In this document: positions 1-7,779 of the stretch, one piece after another
Position numbering within the stretch: the stretch's first letter is position 1
Layout of the letters: each line of letters starts with the position of its first letter
Origin: Bacteroidota bacterium
GTDB taxonomy: Bacteria; Bacteroidota; Bacteroidia; Flavobacteriales; Flavobacteriaceae
Reading direction: 5' to 3'
Assembly: GCA_015767395.1 (NCBI GenBank)
Contig: JADWMI010000003.1
Location: 1-16,422, forward strand
Length of the DNA stretch: 16,422 bases
Made by a program: the position numbers and the translations under genes
The notes under the pieces: model-generated
What the model saw: the letters and a program-made list of their open reading frames with translations, nothing else
Database searches by the model: none
Told to the model about the DNA's origin: nothing

Positions 1-854
1 GCTTCAATTGAATCCAATCCTTGGTCTAAATATTTTTGTTCAAATCTAGGGTCTCCTTGAATAGGGGTGTGAACAGCATAATGTGCCATGTATAAATAAA
101 AAGGAGTTTCATTGTTTATGGCCACATCCATTGCTGAGATTGCTTCTCTAGTAATAGCTTCTGTTAAAAAAATTTCCTGACCATGATATTTTTCTAATCC
201 AGGAACATTCCAAATACCTTCTTTTCTTCGGGTATTTTCAAAGTTTTTAGTCCCATAATAGCTTCCCGGAGCACCTGCTGCATGACCTGCAATATTTATT
301 TCAAATCCAAGGTTTGTTGGATTGGCACCCGGAGTGTCTAAAGCTCCAAAATGTGCTTTTCCTGAATGAATTGTCCGGTATCCATTGTCTTTTAAGATTT
401 GTGGTAAAGGTGTTATATGAACTGAATGTAAAATGCTGTCGGTTGGTTGCGCGCCATTAACGTTCCATTTAGGTAATTTTAACCCTTTTGGAGGTTTTAC
501 CATATCGATATCTCTTTTCAAAGTCCAACTGGTAACTTTATGTCTTGCGGCGTTCATTCCAGATATTAAACTTACGCGTGTAGGTGTGCAAACTGGCGTG
601 GCATAGGCTTGGGTAAATTTCATTCCCTCACTTGCTAATCGTTCCATATTTGGAGTGTGATACTTTTTATTTAACGGTGTTATCTTATCCCAAAAAGGAA
701 CAGAAGTATCTTGCCAACCCATATCATCTACCAAAAACATAATAATATTTGGTTTGCTTGTTGTTTTATCAGTTCGTTTATGAGATTCATTATTACAAGA
801 AAATAAACTTATAAAACAAAGAATTAAAACAAAGTATTGGGCTATTTTATTCAT
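1..854 (-). CDS. S1-family (formylglycine) sulfatase lipoprotein, 3' end beyond left edge
   Basis: Reading the reverse strand from the ATG at 852-854 gives about 284 residues before the window ends; S1 sulfatases are usually 450-600 residues, so the C-terminal part is missing. Residues 1-20 form a lipoprotein signal ending in LFSC (Cys20). The core starts with NIIMFLVDDMGW, whose Asp43-Asp44 pair binds the metal in this family. CTPTRVSLISGM follows; Cys89 is the residue that would be converted to formylglycine (C-x-P-x-R). Further family motifs are SGKAHFG and a later MAHYAVHTPI. It would hydrolyse sulfate esters on a glycan outside the cytoplasm. The substrate cannot be read from sequence; linkage to an N-glycan set suggests a sulfated hexose or GlcNAc, which is inference. 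It lies 25 bp downstream of a decayed GH20 gene on the same strand, so it was probably the second gene of a unit. Family call firm, substrate unknown. Confidence 0.93.
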   Translation of the reverse strand, partial: MNKIAQYFVLILCFISLFSCNNESHKRTDKTTSKPNIIMFLVDDMGWQDTSVPFWDKITPLNKKYHTPNMERLASEGMKFTQAYATPVCTPTRVSLISGMNAARHKVTSWTLKRDIDMVKPPKGLKLPKWNVNGAQPTDSILHSVHITPLPQILKDNGYRTIHSGKAHFGALDTPGANPTNLGFEINIAGHAAGAPGSYYGTKNFENTRRKEGIWNVPGLEKYHGQEIFLTEAITREAISAMDVAINNETPFYLYMAHYAVHTPIQGDPRFEQKYLDQGLDSIE

Positions 855-879
855 ATCGTTTATTGGAAAATTTAGAGTG

Positions 880-1340
880 CTAATTTAGAAATTTTAATAT
901 GGGAGTATCTTTTAATTTGTATTTTTTTTTGCTATCTGGTGAGGTAACCCAAGCAGTGTCAATTCACTTCCGCCAGTCGCTTCATGGAATTTTATAATTA
1001 GAGGATGCCACCCTTTTCTTAATGCAACCCATTGTTGCAATGCTGCTTTTATTGGAGTTCTTCCATCGCGTGTATAATAAATTTCCATGTTTTCGATTGG
1101 AGTGCTAAGGGTTATGGTAGCTTTGTCTATAAAACTATTTTTTTTTGTTAAACCAACAACAGTTGGAATGTAATACTTCATGTTTAGGGCATCTAGCCTG
1201 TTGTATTGCAAGTCCATTCTATTTTGAAAATTATCAAAATCTTTATCCTTTTTAGCGATTCAAGCCGATTCTGCCAAAGCCAATAATCTGGGGAATGTTT
1301 GGTACTGTAATCTCTTGAAATTTGGAATTATTATTTAGGT
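880..1340 (-). pseudogene. Decayed GH20 beta-N-acetylhexosaminidase, 3' part only (chitobiase C-terminal and PA14-like ends)
   Basis: The reverse strand carries the tail of a GH20 enzyme in pieces. Around 1263-1331 it reads IIPNFKRLQYQTFPRLLALAESA, matching (YIP...QYMIFPRLAALSEAVW) the end of the barrel in the intact GH20 gene at 14678. The Trp that should follow is replaced by TGA at 1260-1262. The frame then continues through a linker to MEIYYTRDGRTP, a chitobiase/hexosaminidase C-terminal motif (compare ADIRYTTDG in the intact gene). Next comes a PA14-like end, GWHPLIIKFHEATGGSELTL, apparently reached by an internal deletion after RTP. At about 948-953 one base seems lost: shifting frame gives WVTSPDSKKKYKLKDTPIL and a stop at 880-882. 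Another possible stop (TAA, 1335-1337) lies near the broken front edge. The N-terminal and catalytic parts are absent. An apparent 101-residue frame (912-1217) is only a piece of this remnant. Confidence 0.88.
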
Positions 1341-1501
1341 TAACTCAAGGAATTGGCATAATTGAACGATATCCCCAATATCATGAATGATACCACCCTG
1401 TTACTTATTATTAAAATGATAAAATTTGTTTTTTAATAAATGAGAATTGAAAAAGTGTAACTTGTTCAATACAAAATATAACCTAAATTAGAATAAATAT
1501 A
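1341..1501. other. Divergent intergenic region, probable promoter zone of the GH92 gene
   Basis: This AT-rich stretch separates the reverse-strand remnant from the forward gene set and should hold the promoter of the forward unit. I see no convincing match to the Bacteroidota -33/-7 pattern; the nearest is TA-N3-TTTG at about 1419-1428, with a spacer one base too long. A short inverted repeat, GATAT-CCCCA-ATATC, spans 1368-1382 and could be an operator or chance. Some of the DNA just above 1340 may be further decayed hexosaminidase sequence. No gene is supported here. Confidence 0.45.
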
Positions 1502-3799
1502 ATGATTAGAGATTTATATAAGTCGAAGTTTTTGCTAAAAATGCTCGCTTTTCCTTCCCTTATTATTGCGATAGCTTTTACTTTAAAGTCTTGTGAAAAA
1601 CCTCGAAAAGAAACCGGACAAACCCAGATTTCGAACGTTACATATGTAAACCCTTTTATAGGAACAGCTGGTCATGGGCATACTTACCCTGGAGCTACGG
1701 TTCCTTTTGGTATGCTACAAGTAAGTCCCGATAATGGTATTTCAAAATGGGACTGGTGTTCTGGTTATCATTATTCAGATTCTATAACAATTGGTTTTAG
1801 CCATTTGCATTTAAGCGGAACCGGAATTGGAGATTTAGCAGATATCCGTTTGATGCCAATCAATAAAAAAGTAGATATTGCTGTGGAGATGAAATCTCGT
1901 GATGAGGTTCCATATAAATCTTCCTATTCACACAATGAAGAATCAGCATCAGCGGGTTATTATAGTGTGGTATTGAAAGATTTCAATATAAAAGCGGAAC
2001 TGACTTCAAATCTAAGAACTGCTTTTCACAGGTATACATATGCTGAAAATGACACCCAATCAGTTGTTATTGATTTAGGATTTGCTATAAATTGGGACAA
2101 ATCTACAGAAACGAAAATTTCAGTTGTTGATGAAACGACTATTTCTGGTTATAGACACAGCACAGGTTGGGCTAAAAATCAAAAAGTATTCTTTGTTGCA
2201 AAGTTTTCAAAAGCAATTAAAAAACATGAGCTGGTGAACGATGGAAATTATATGTCTAATGGAAATTCAGTTGAAGGAAAAAAAACCTTTGCGCAACTAT
2301 TTTTTAATTCAGAAGACAACAATGAGCTTATAGTAAAAGTAGCTGTTTCTTCAGTTAGTGAAAAAAACGCATTGGAAAATTTATCAAAAGAAGCCATAGA
2401 TTTTGAGTCTGTTAAAAATGAAGCTGCTGAAACTTGGAATCAAAATTTATCAAAAATTGAAGTTGAATCTGATAATGAGGATTTAAAAACTACTTTTTAC
2501 ACTGCATTGTATCATACACAAATTGCTCCAGTTACTTTTAGTGATGTAAATGGTGCGTTTAGAAAAGAAAACGACAGTATTGTTACTGCTGAAAATTACA
2601 CCGCTTATTCAACGCTATCCTTATGGGACACATTTAGAGCAGAACATCCGCTATTAACCATAACTGCTCCAGATAAAGTTTCAGACATGATAAATTCTAT
2701 GTTGGCCTATTATGAAACTAATAAAATATTACCAGTTTGGACATTGTATGGAAATGAAACCAATACAATGACAGGTTATCATGCTATTCCCGTAATTGTT
2801 GAGGCTTATATAAAAGGTGTCAAAGGTTTTGATATTGAAATGGTTTACGAAGCTATGAAAGCTACGATGATGCAAGATGAAAGAGGTTTAAATCATTATA
2901 AAAAATACGGGTACATTCCACATGATTTATTAGATGAATCAGTTACTATAACATTGGAATATGCTTACAACGATTGGTGTGTAGCGCAAATTGCAAAAGA
3001 ATTAGGGAAGGAAGAAGATTATAATTATTTCTTAGACAGATCTAGGGCTTACGAGCATTTATTTGATAGTGAAACCGGATTTATGAGAGGTAAAAATGAA
3101 ACTGGCACAGCATGGAAAGAACCTTTTGATCCTAAATATTCTGCACATAGAGTTCACGCTGAATACACAGAAGGAAATGCTTGGCAACACAGTTGGTTTG
3201 TTTTGCACGATGTTGAAAATTTAATTAAAATGCATGGAGGTGAAGATAATTTCACCACCAAATTAGAACAACTTTTTACTGAATCTTCTGAAATTACAGG
3301 CGAAAATGTTTCCGTTGATATCTCAGGGTTAATAGGCCAATATGCACATGGTAATGAACCAAGTCACCATATTGCATATATGTATAATTATGCAAATAAA
3401 CCATGGAAAACACAATACTGGGTTCGAGAAATTTTAAAAACACAATACAATTCAACCCCTGAAGGTTTAAGTGGGAATGAAGATTGCGGACAAATGTCAG
3501 CTTGGTATGTGTTTAGCGCAATGGGTTTGTATCCATATAGCCCTGCTTCTGGAGAATATCAAATTGGGAGTCCGATTTTTGAAAAGTCTACAATCAAAAT
3601 ATCAGAAAACATTTCATTTATAATTGAAGCTGAAAGCACATCTAATGAGAATATATACATACAATCTGCTACTTTAAATGGGGCCATTTTTAACAGCACA
3701 ACCCTTACACATAAAGAATTAGTAGAAGGAGGAACGCTTCATTTTGTGATGGGGAATACCCCAAATAAGAACTGGGGAATTAATAAAAAGGATAATTAG
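1502..3799 (+). CDS. GH92 exo-alpha-mannosidase, lipoprotein
   Basis: This 765-residue protein has the usual GH92 length. A long N-terminal signal ends in TLKSC (Cys near 31), so it is probably a lipoprotein facing the periplasm or cell surface. The N-terminal beta-sandwich starts with VNPFIGTAGHGHTYPGATVP and has the GFSHLHLSGTG motif. The (alpha/alpha)6 barrel follows, with LSLWDTFRAEHPLL, YTEGNAWQHSW (Glu557, placed like the catalytic acid) and GNEDCGQMSAWY (acidic pair Glu660-Asp661 at the calcium-dependent base region). GH92 enzymes are calcium-dependent inverting alpha-mannosidases acting on N-glycans and yeast mannan. The linkage (1,2, 1,3, 1,4 or 1,6) cannot be assigned by eye. It is the first gene of the forward set; the next gene starts 3 bp after its stop, implying co-transcription. 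Family certain, specificity open. Confidence 0.95.
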   Translation: MIRDLYKSKFLLKMLAFPSLIIAIAFTLKSCEKPRKETGQTQISNVTYVNPFIGTAGHGHTYPGATVPFGMLQVSPDNGISKWDWCSGYHYSDSITIGFSHLHLSGTGIGDLADIRLMPINKKVDIAVEMKSRDEVPYKSSYSHNEESASAGYYSVVLKDFNIKAELTSNLRTAFHRYTYAENDTQSVVIDLGFAINWDKSTETKISVVDETTISGYRHSTGWAKNQKVFFVAKFSKAIKKHELVNDGNYMSNGNSVEGKKTFAQLFFNSEDNNELIVKVAVSSVSEKNALENLSKEAIDFESVKNEAAETWNQNLSKIEVESDNEDLKTTFYTALYHTQIAPVTFSDVNGAFRKENDSIVTAENYTAYSTLSLWDTFRAEHPLLTITAPDKVSDMINSMLAYYETNKILPVWTLYGNETNTMTGYHAIPVIVEAYIKGVKGFDIEMVYEAMKATMMQDERGLNHYKKYGYIPHDLLDESVTITLEYAYNDWCVAQIAKELGKEEDYNYFLDRSRAYEHLFDSETGFMRGKNETGTAWKEPFDPKYSAHRVHAEYTEGNAWQHSWFVLHDVENLIKMHGGEDNFTTKLEQLFTESSEITGENVSVDISGLIGQYAHGNEPSHHIAYMYNYANKPWKTQYWVREILKTQYNSTPEGLSGNEDCGQMSAWYVFSAMGLYPYSPASGEYQIGSPIFEKSTIKISENISFIIEAESTSNENIYIQSATLNGAIFNSTTLTHKELVEGGTLHFVMGNTPNKNWGINKKDN

Positions 3800-3802
3800 A
3801 AA

Positions 3803-5680
3803 ATGGATATAATTGATATATCAATAATTGCAGCATATATTTTACTAACGTTATTTGTTGGGATTTGGGTTTCAAAAAAAGCATCAAAGGGATTAAAATC
3901 TTATTTTTTAGGCGGAAACAATATAAAATGGTATTTCTTAGGACTAAGTAATGGATCAGGAATGTTTGATGTTTCTGGAACTGCCTGGATGGTTGGAATC
4001 CTATTTTTGTATGGTGTAAAAAGTTTTATGTTTATGTGGCTTTGGCCCATATGGAATCAAATTTTTGTCATGATGTTTTTAGCCGTTTGGATCCGTAGGT
4101 CAAATATAATGACTGGTTCTGAATGGATTTTAACGCGTTTTGGAGACAACAAAGCAGGAAGAGCTTCACACATAATTGTAGCTGTTTTTGCAATTGTAGC
4201 TGCTGTTGGTTTTATTGCGTACTTTTTTGAAGGCGTTGGTAAATTTATGACCATTATTTTACCTTGGGATTTAACATTGCAACTTGGGGATATACGCTTA
4301 CTTACTTCTGAACAATGCTATGCATTAATCATCATTATTTTAACTACAATTTATACGATAAAAGGTGGTATGTTTTCTGTTGTTGCAACTGAAGTTTTGC
4401 AATATGGAATTATGGTAATCGCAGGTGTTTTAGTTGCTGGCTATGCTTTCTTTACTTTTTCAGATGTAGAAATTAATGCTGTAATTTCTAACGAATGGCG
4501 AAATGTATTTTTTGGTTGGGAGCTAGACACACATTGGAGCGAAAAGTACAGTGCTTTTAATAATTTAATAGACTCTGAAGGATATAAAATGTTTGGTGCT
4601 TTAATTGGAATGACCTTATTTAAAGGTTTCTTCGCTAGCATTGCAGGACCAACACCCAGTTACGATTTACAACGTATTCTTTCAACTAAATCTGTGAAAG
4701 AGGCCGCTTATATGAGTGGTTTTACAAATTTAATTTTATTTATACCAAGGTATTTATTAATTGCTGGAATTGTGGTGATTGCTTTGGTTACATTGGCTCC
4801 AGAAATGATTGGAAATCCACTTTTAAATGGAGGTGATTTAGAAATTTTATTGCCTAAAGTAATCAACTTTCATGTTCCTGTTGGAATAAAAGGATTGTTA
4901 TTAGCGGGTTTATTAGCTGCTTTTATGAGTACGTTTTCAGCTTTTGTGAACGCGGGGCCTGCTTATATGGTAAATGATATTTACAAGAAGTATTTTAAAC
5001 CTGAAGCAACCGACAAACATTATATCAAGGCAAGTCATATTGCTTCGTTTATAGTCGTTGCATTGGGCGTTTTTATGGGCTTTTTTGCAGATTCCATAAA
5101 TTCGTTGACATTATGGATTACAAGTGCCCTTTTTGGAGGCTATGTTGCAGCTAATTTTTTAAAATGGATTTGGTGGCGATTTAATGGTTGGGGATATTTT
5201 TGGGGAATGTTGGCAGGTTTAATTGTTGCATCATTACAATTTGTCTTAGATCAAAACAAAGGTAATTTTGAAGAAGGCGCTATATTTTATGAGTTGTCAC
5301 ATGTACATGCCATATATTTATTTCCATTCATATTTATTGTTTCAATATTGGGTTCTTTTCTGGGAACTTATTTTAGCGAACCAACCAATATGGAAGTATT
5401 AAAATCTTTTTACAAAGATGTTCGTCCGTGGGGTTGGTGGAGGCCGGTTTTAAATGAGTTAAAAAAAGAAGACGATGCTGTTGAAAAAAATTCAGAATTC
5501 TGGGCAGATATGTTGAATTGTGTAATAGGTGTCGTATGGCAATCAAGTATGATTGTATTGCCAATTTTCTTAATGATAAGAGATTACCCAAAAACTATCC
5601 TAGCGTTGGTTGTGTTTTTAATGACATCAATTATTCTTAAATTTACATGGTTAGATAAAGTTCGAAAAATTCCAAATTAA
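3803..5680 (+). CDS. SSS-family sodium:solute symporter (putative sugar or disaccharide importer)
   Basis: A 625-residue, strongly hydrophobic inner-membrane protein with roughly 13-15 transmembrane segments. The start [20 protein letters not shown], the [19 protein letters not shown] loop before the second segment, [15 protein letters not shown] and the mid-protein [20 protein letters not shown] segment are typical of the solute:sodium symporter family (SGLT/PutP-like). A soluble loop near residues 545-575, rich in Trp and charge, precedes the last two segments, as in the long Bacteroidota members found in carbohydrate loci. It sits between GH92 (3 bp gap) and the cytoplasmic GH130 (40 bp gap). 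That position makes Man-GlcNAc or mannose a reasonable cargo, but this is inference; the family also carries sialic acid, other sugars and non-sugar solutes. No SusC/SusD pair is present to feed it. Confidence 0.93.
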   Translation: MDIIDISIIAAYILLTLFVGIWVSKKASKGLKSYFLGGNNIKWYFLGLSNGSGMFDVSGTAWMVGILFLYGVKSFMFMWLWPIWNQIFVMMFLAVWIRRSNIMTGSEWILTRFGDNKAGRASHIIVAVFAIVAAVGFIAYFFEGVGKFMTIILPWDLTLQLGDIRLLTSEQCYALIIIILTTIYTIKGGMFSVVATEVLQYGIMVIAGVLVAGYAFFTFSDVEINAVISNEWRNVFFGWELDTHWSEKYSAFNNLIDSEGYKMFGALIGMTLFKGFFASIAGPTPSYDLQRILSTKSVKEAAYMSGFTNLILFIPRYLLIAGIVVIALVTLAPEMIGNPLLNGGDLEILLPKVINFHVPVGIKGLLLAGLLAAFMSTFSAFVNAGPAYMVNDIYKKYFKPEATDKHYIKASHIASFIVVALGVFMGFFADSINSLTLWITSALFGGYVAANFLKWIWWRFNGWGYFWGMLAGLIVASLQFVLDQNKGNFEEGAIFYELSHVHAIYLFPFIFIVSILGSFLGTYFSEPTNMEVLKSFYKDVRPWGWWRPVLNELKKEDDAVEKNSEFWADMLNCVIGVVWQSSMIVLPIFLMIRDYPKTILALVVFLMTSIILKFTWLDKVRKIPN

Positions 5681-5720
5681 AAATGATTTCAAACAAAATA
5701 TTCAAATAAAAAATATAGAA

Positions 5721-6686
5721 GTGAATACAATTCCTTGGCAAGATAAGCCTAAAAGCAGTAACGAAGTAATTTGGAGATATTCTGAAAATCCAATTATAAA
5801 AAGAGATCAAATACCAACTTCAAACAGTATTTTTAACAGTGCAGTGGTGCCTTTTGGAGATGGTTTTGCTGGTGTTTTTAGATGTGACAACAAAGCGGTT
5901 CAAATGAATATTTTTGCAGGTTTTAGTAAAAATGGAATCGATTGGGACATCGACCACGAACCTATTGAGATGAAGGCGGGGAATACCCAAATGATTGATT
6001 CCGATTATAAATACGATCCTCGCGTTGTATTTATTGAAGACAGATATTGGATTACCTGGTGCAATGGCTACCATGGGCCAACCATTGGTATTGGGTATAC
6101 ATTTGATTTTAAAGAATTTTTTCAATGTGAAAATGCCTTTTTACCATTCAATAGAAATGGGGTTTTATTTCCACAAAAAATTAATGGAAAATATGCAATG
6201 TTAAGTAGACCAAGTGACAACGGACATACCCCATTTGGAGATATCTATATTAGTTATAGTCCAGATATGAAATATTGGGGTGAGCACCGTTGTGTAATGA
6301 AAGCAACACCTTTTGAGGACAGTGCCTGGCAATGTACCAAAATAGGTGCGGGGCCAATTCCAATTTTAACCAAGGAAGGTTGGTTAATGTTGTACCATGG
6401 TGTTATAAATACATGCAATGGATTTAGATATGCAATGGGGGCAGCTATATTAGATGAAAATGAGCCTGACAAGGTAAAATATAGAACCCAACCATATTTA
6501 TTAGGTCCTCATGCAATTTATGAGCAGGTAGGAGACGTACCAAATGTAGTTTTTCCTTGTGCTGCTTTGCATGATATCGAATCAGATAAATTAGCCGTGT
6601 ATTATGGTGCTGCTGATACCGTTGTAGGTTTGGCTTTTGGTAAAATTACTGAAGTATTGCAATATACAAAGGACAATAGTTTATAA
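5721..6686 (+). CDS. GH130 beta-mannoside phosphorylase, probably Man-beta-1,4-GlcNAc phosphorylase
   Basis: A 321-residue protein without signal peptide, so cytosolic. It has the GH130 five-bladed propeller opening ([20 protein letters not shown]) and the YKYDPRVV motif, where Asp99 is the proposed proton donor. Residues Arg145, Arg163, Lys207 and His226 match by a constant offset of five the phosphate-binding set I recall for the characterised N-glycan phosphorylase Uhgb_MP (Arg150, Arg168, Lys212, His231), which favours a phosphorylase over the related hydrolases. The expected reaction is Man-beta-1,4-GlcNAc plus phosphate giving alpha-mannose 1-phosphate and GlcNAc (EC 2.4.1.320 type); mannosyl-glucose or beta-mannooligosaccharide activity cannot be excluded. 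The start is GTG at 5721: no ATG lies in frame nearby, and the ATG at 5683 opens an out-of-frame eight-codon frame. It lies 40 bp after the symporter gene and 12 bp before the CBM9-like gene. Confidence 0.9.
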   Translation: MNTIPWQDKPKSSNEVIWRYSENPIIKRDQIPTSNSIFNSAVVPFGDGFAGVFRCDNKAVQMNIFAGFSKNGIDWDIDHEPIEMKAGNTQMIDSDYKYDPRVVFIEDRYWITWCNGYHGPTIGIGYTFDFKEFFQCENAFLPFNRNGVLFPQKINGKYAMLSRPSDNGHTPFGDIYISYSPDMKYWGEHRCVMKATPFEDSAWQCTKIGAGPIPILTKEGWLMLYHGVINTCNGFRYAMGAAILDENEPDKVKYRTQPYLLGPHAIYEQVGDVPNVVFPCAALHDIESDKLAVYYGAADTVVGLAFGKITEVLQYTKDNSL

Positions 6687-6698
6687 ACAATTCATTAA

Positions 6699-7772
6699 AT
6701 GTTTTCAAAAATTAAGTTTCTAACGGTTCTATTGGCTTGTTTCACAATTATTAGTTGTGCGCAGTCTAAAAAAGAAATAATCCCTCAGAGTTATGTCGCA
6801 TATCATGCTGCAGGTGAAATTAAAATAGATGGAGATGCGTCTGATTCCTCTTGGAGTAATGTAGAATGGTCTTCTAATTTTATTGACATTGAGGGGGTTA
6901 AAAAACCGACATACAATACGCAAGTAAAGATGTTGTGGGATGAAACCTATTTTTACATTTTGGCAAAAATGGAAGAACCACATGTCTGGGCAAATTTAAA
7001 ACAGCGTGATACTATTATTTTTTATAACAACGATTTTGAAGTATTTGTGGATCCAGATGGAGATACCCATAATTATTATGAATTGGAAATTAATGCCCTA
7101 AATACCGTTTGGGATTTATTTATTACTAAACCATACAGGGAACTAAATTCACCTGTGTTAAATGATTGGGATATAAAAGGATTAAAATCAGCGGTAAAAG
7201 TGAATGGGACTTTAAACAATCCGAATGATAAAGATAAGGGCTGGGTTGTTGAAATGGCAATACCATGGAGTGTTTATAAAACTTCCTATTTTGAACAAAA
7301 TGTTCCCAAGGATAAATTTTGGAGAATAAATTTTTCAAGAGTGAATTGGGATTTTCAACTTACCAATGGAATCTACGATAGAAAGAAAGATACTAGTGGG
7401 AATTTTTTACCTGAGTACAATTGGGTTTGGTCTCCAACAGGTGTAATAAACATTCATCAACCTGAAAAGTGGGGCTATGTTTATTTTTCTTCAAAAAAGG
7501 CTGGTGAGAAAGATAGTTTTAACATCCCACAGGATGAAAAAATAAAATGGGAATTGTATAAGTTATATAGAGCCCAAAAAGCGTACTTTGAAAAGTATAA
7601 TTCATTTGCAACCACTATTGAAAGTTTAACAAATTCCGCCATTATTGTTGAACATAAAACGTTAAATCCAATTTTAGAAATACATAGTTCAGGGTATAAT
7701 TTATCCATCATAAGTCCATTTTCAAATGAAGTTTTAACCGTAAAAGAAGATGGAAAATTCATATTAAAATAA
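6699..7772 (+). CDS. CBM9-like carbohydrate-binding lipoprotein
   Basis: A 357-residue protein with a short signal ending in TIISC (Cys20), so a predicted lipoprotein. Residues about 40-265 resemble the family 9-like carbohydrate-binding domain: GEIKIDGDASDSSWSNVEW at the start, then MLWDETYFYILAKMEEPHVWA, then NNDFEVFVDPDGDTHNYYELEI and a Trp-rich end (NFSRVNWDFQL). The last 80-90 residues form a tail with YKLYRAQKAYFEKYNSFATT, commonly attached to such proteins in Bacteroidota but of unknown role. No catalytic motif is visible. It most likely binds glycan at the cell surface or in the periplasm for the neighbouring enzymes. It starts 12 bp after the GH130 stop, and the next gene begins 7 bp after its own stop, so it is part of the operon. 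The ligand is unknown. Confidence 0.88.
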   Translation: MFSKIKFLTVLLACFTIISCAQSKKEIIPQSYVAYHAAGEIKIDGDASDSSWSNVEWSSNFIDIEGVKKPTYNTQVKMLWDETYFYILAKMEEPHVWANLKQRDTIIFYNNDFEVFVDPDGDTHNYYELEINALNTVWDLFITKPYRELNSPVLNDWDIKGLKSAVKVNGTLNNPNDKDKGWVVEMAIPWSVYKTSYFEQNVPKDKFWRINFSRVNWDFQLTNGIYDRKKDTSGNFLPEYNWVWSPTGVINIHQPEKWGYVYFSSKKAGEKDSFNIPQDEKIKWELYKLYRAQKAYFEKYNSFATTIESLTNSAIIVEHKTLNPILEIHSSGYNLSIISPFSNEVLTVKEDGKFILK

Positions 7773-7779
7773 AGTAACA

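Noticed and set aside
912..1217. Open frame of 101 codons on the reverse strand as an independent small gene
   Set aside because: Its sequence is the chitobiase C-terminal motif plus a PA14-like end of a broken GH20, entered after an in-frame TGA and closed by a frameshift.
1321..1420. Fragmentary peptide-like readings on both strands in the divergent spacer
   Set aside because: All frames have stops, and beyond about 1340 no frame aligns convincingly with a known family.
4057..4641. Antisense open frames inside the symporter gene, and similar ones inside GH130, CBM9, GHL10, GH2 and GH20
   Set aside because: They lie opposite well-supported genes, show no family motifs and have low-complexity composition typical of antisense shadows.
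5683..5709. Eight-codon frame upstream of the GH130 GTG start as a leader peptide
   Set aside because: Too short to judge, with no residue pattern or attenuator structure; expected by chance in a 40 bp spacer.
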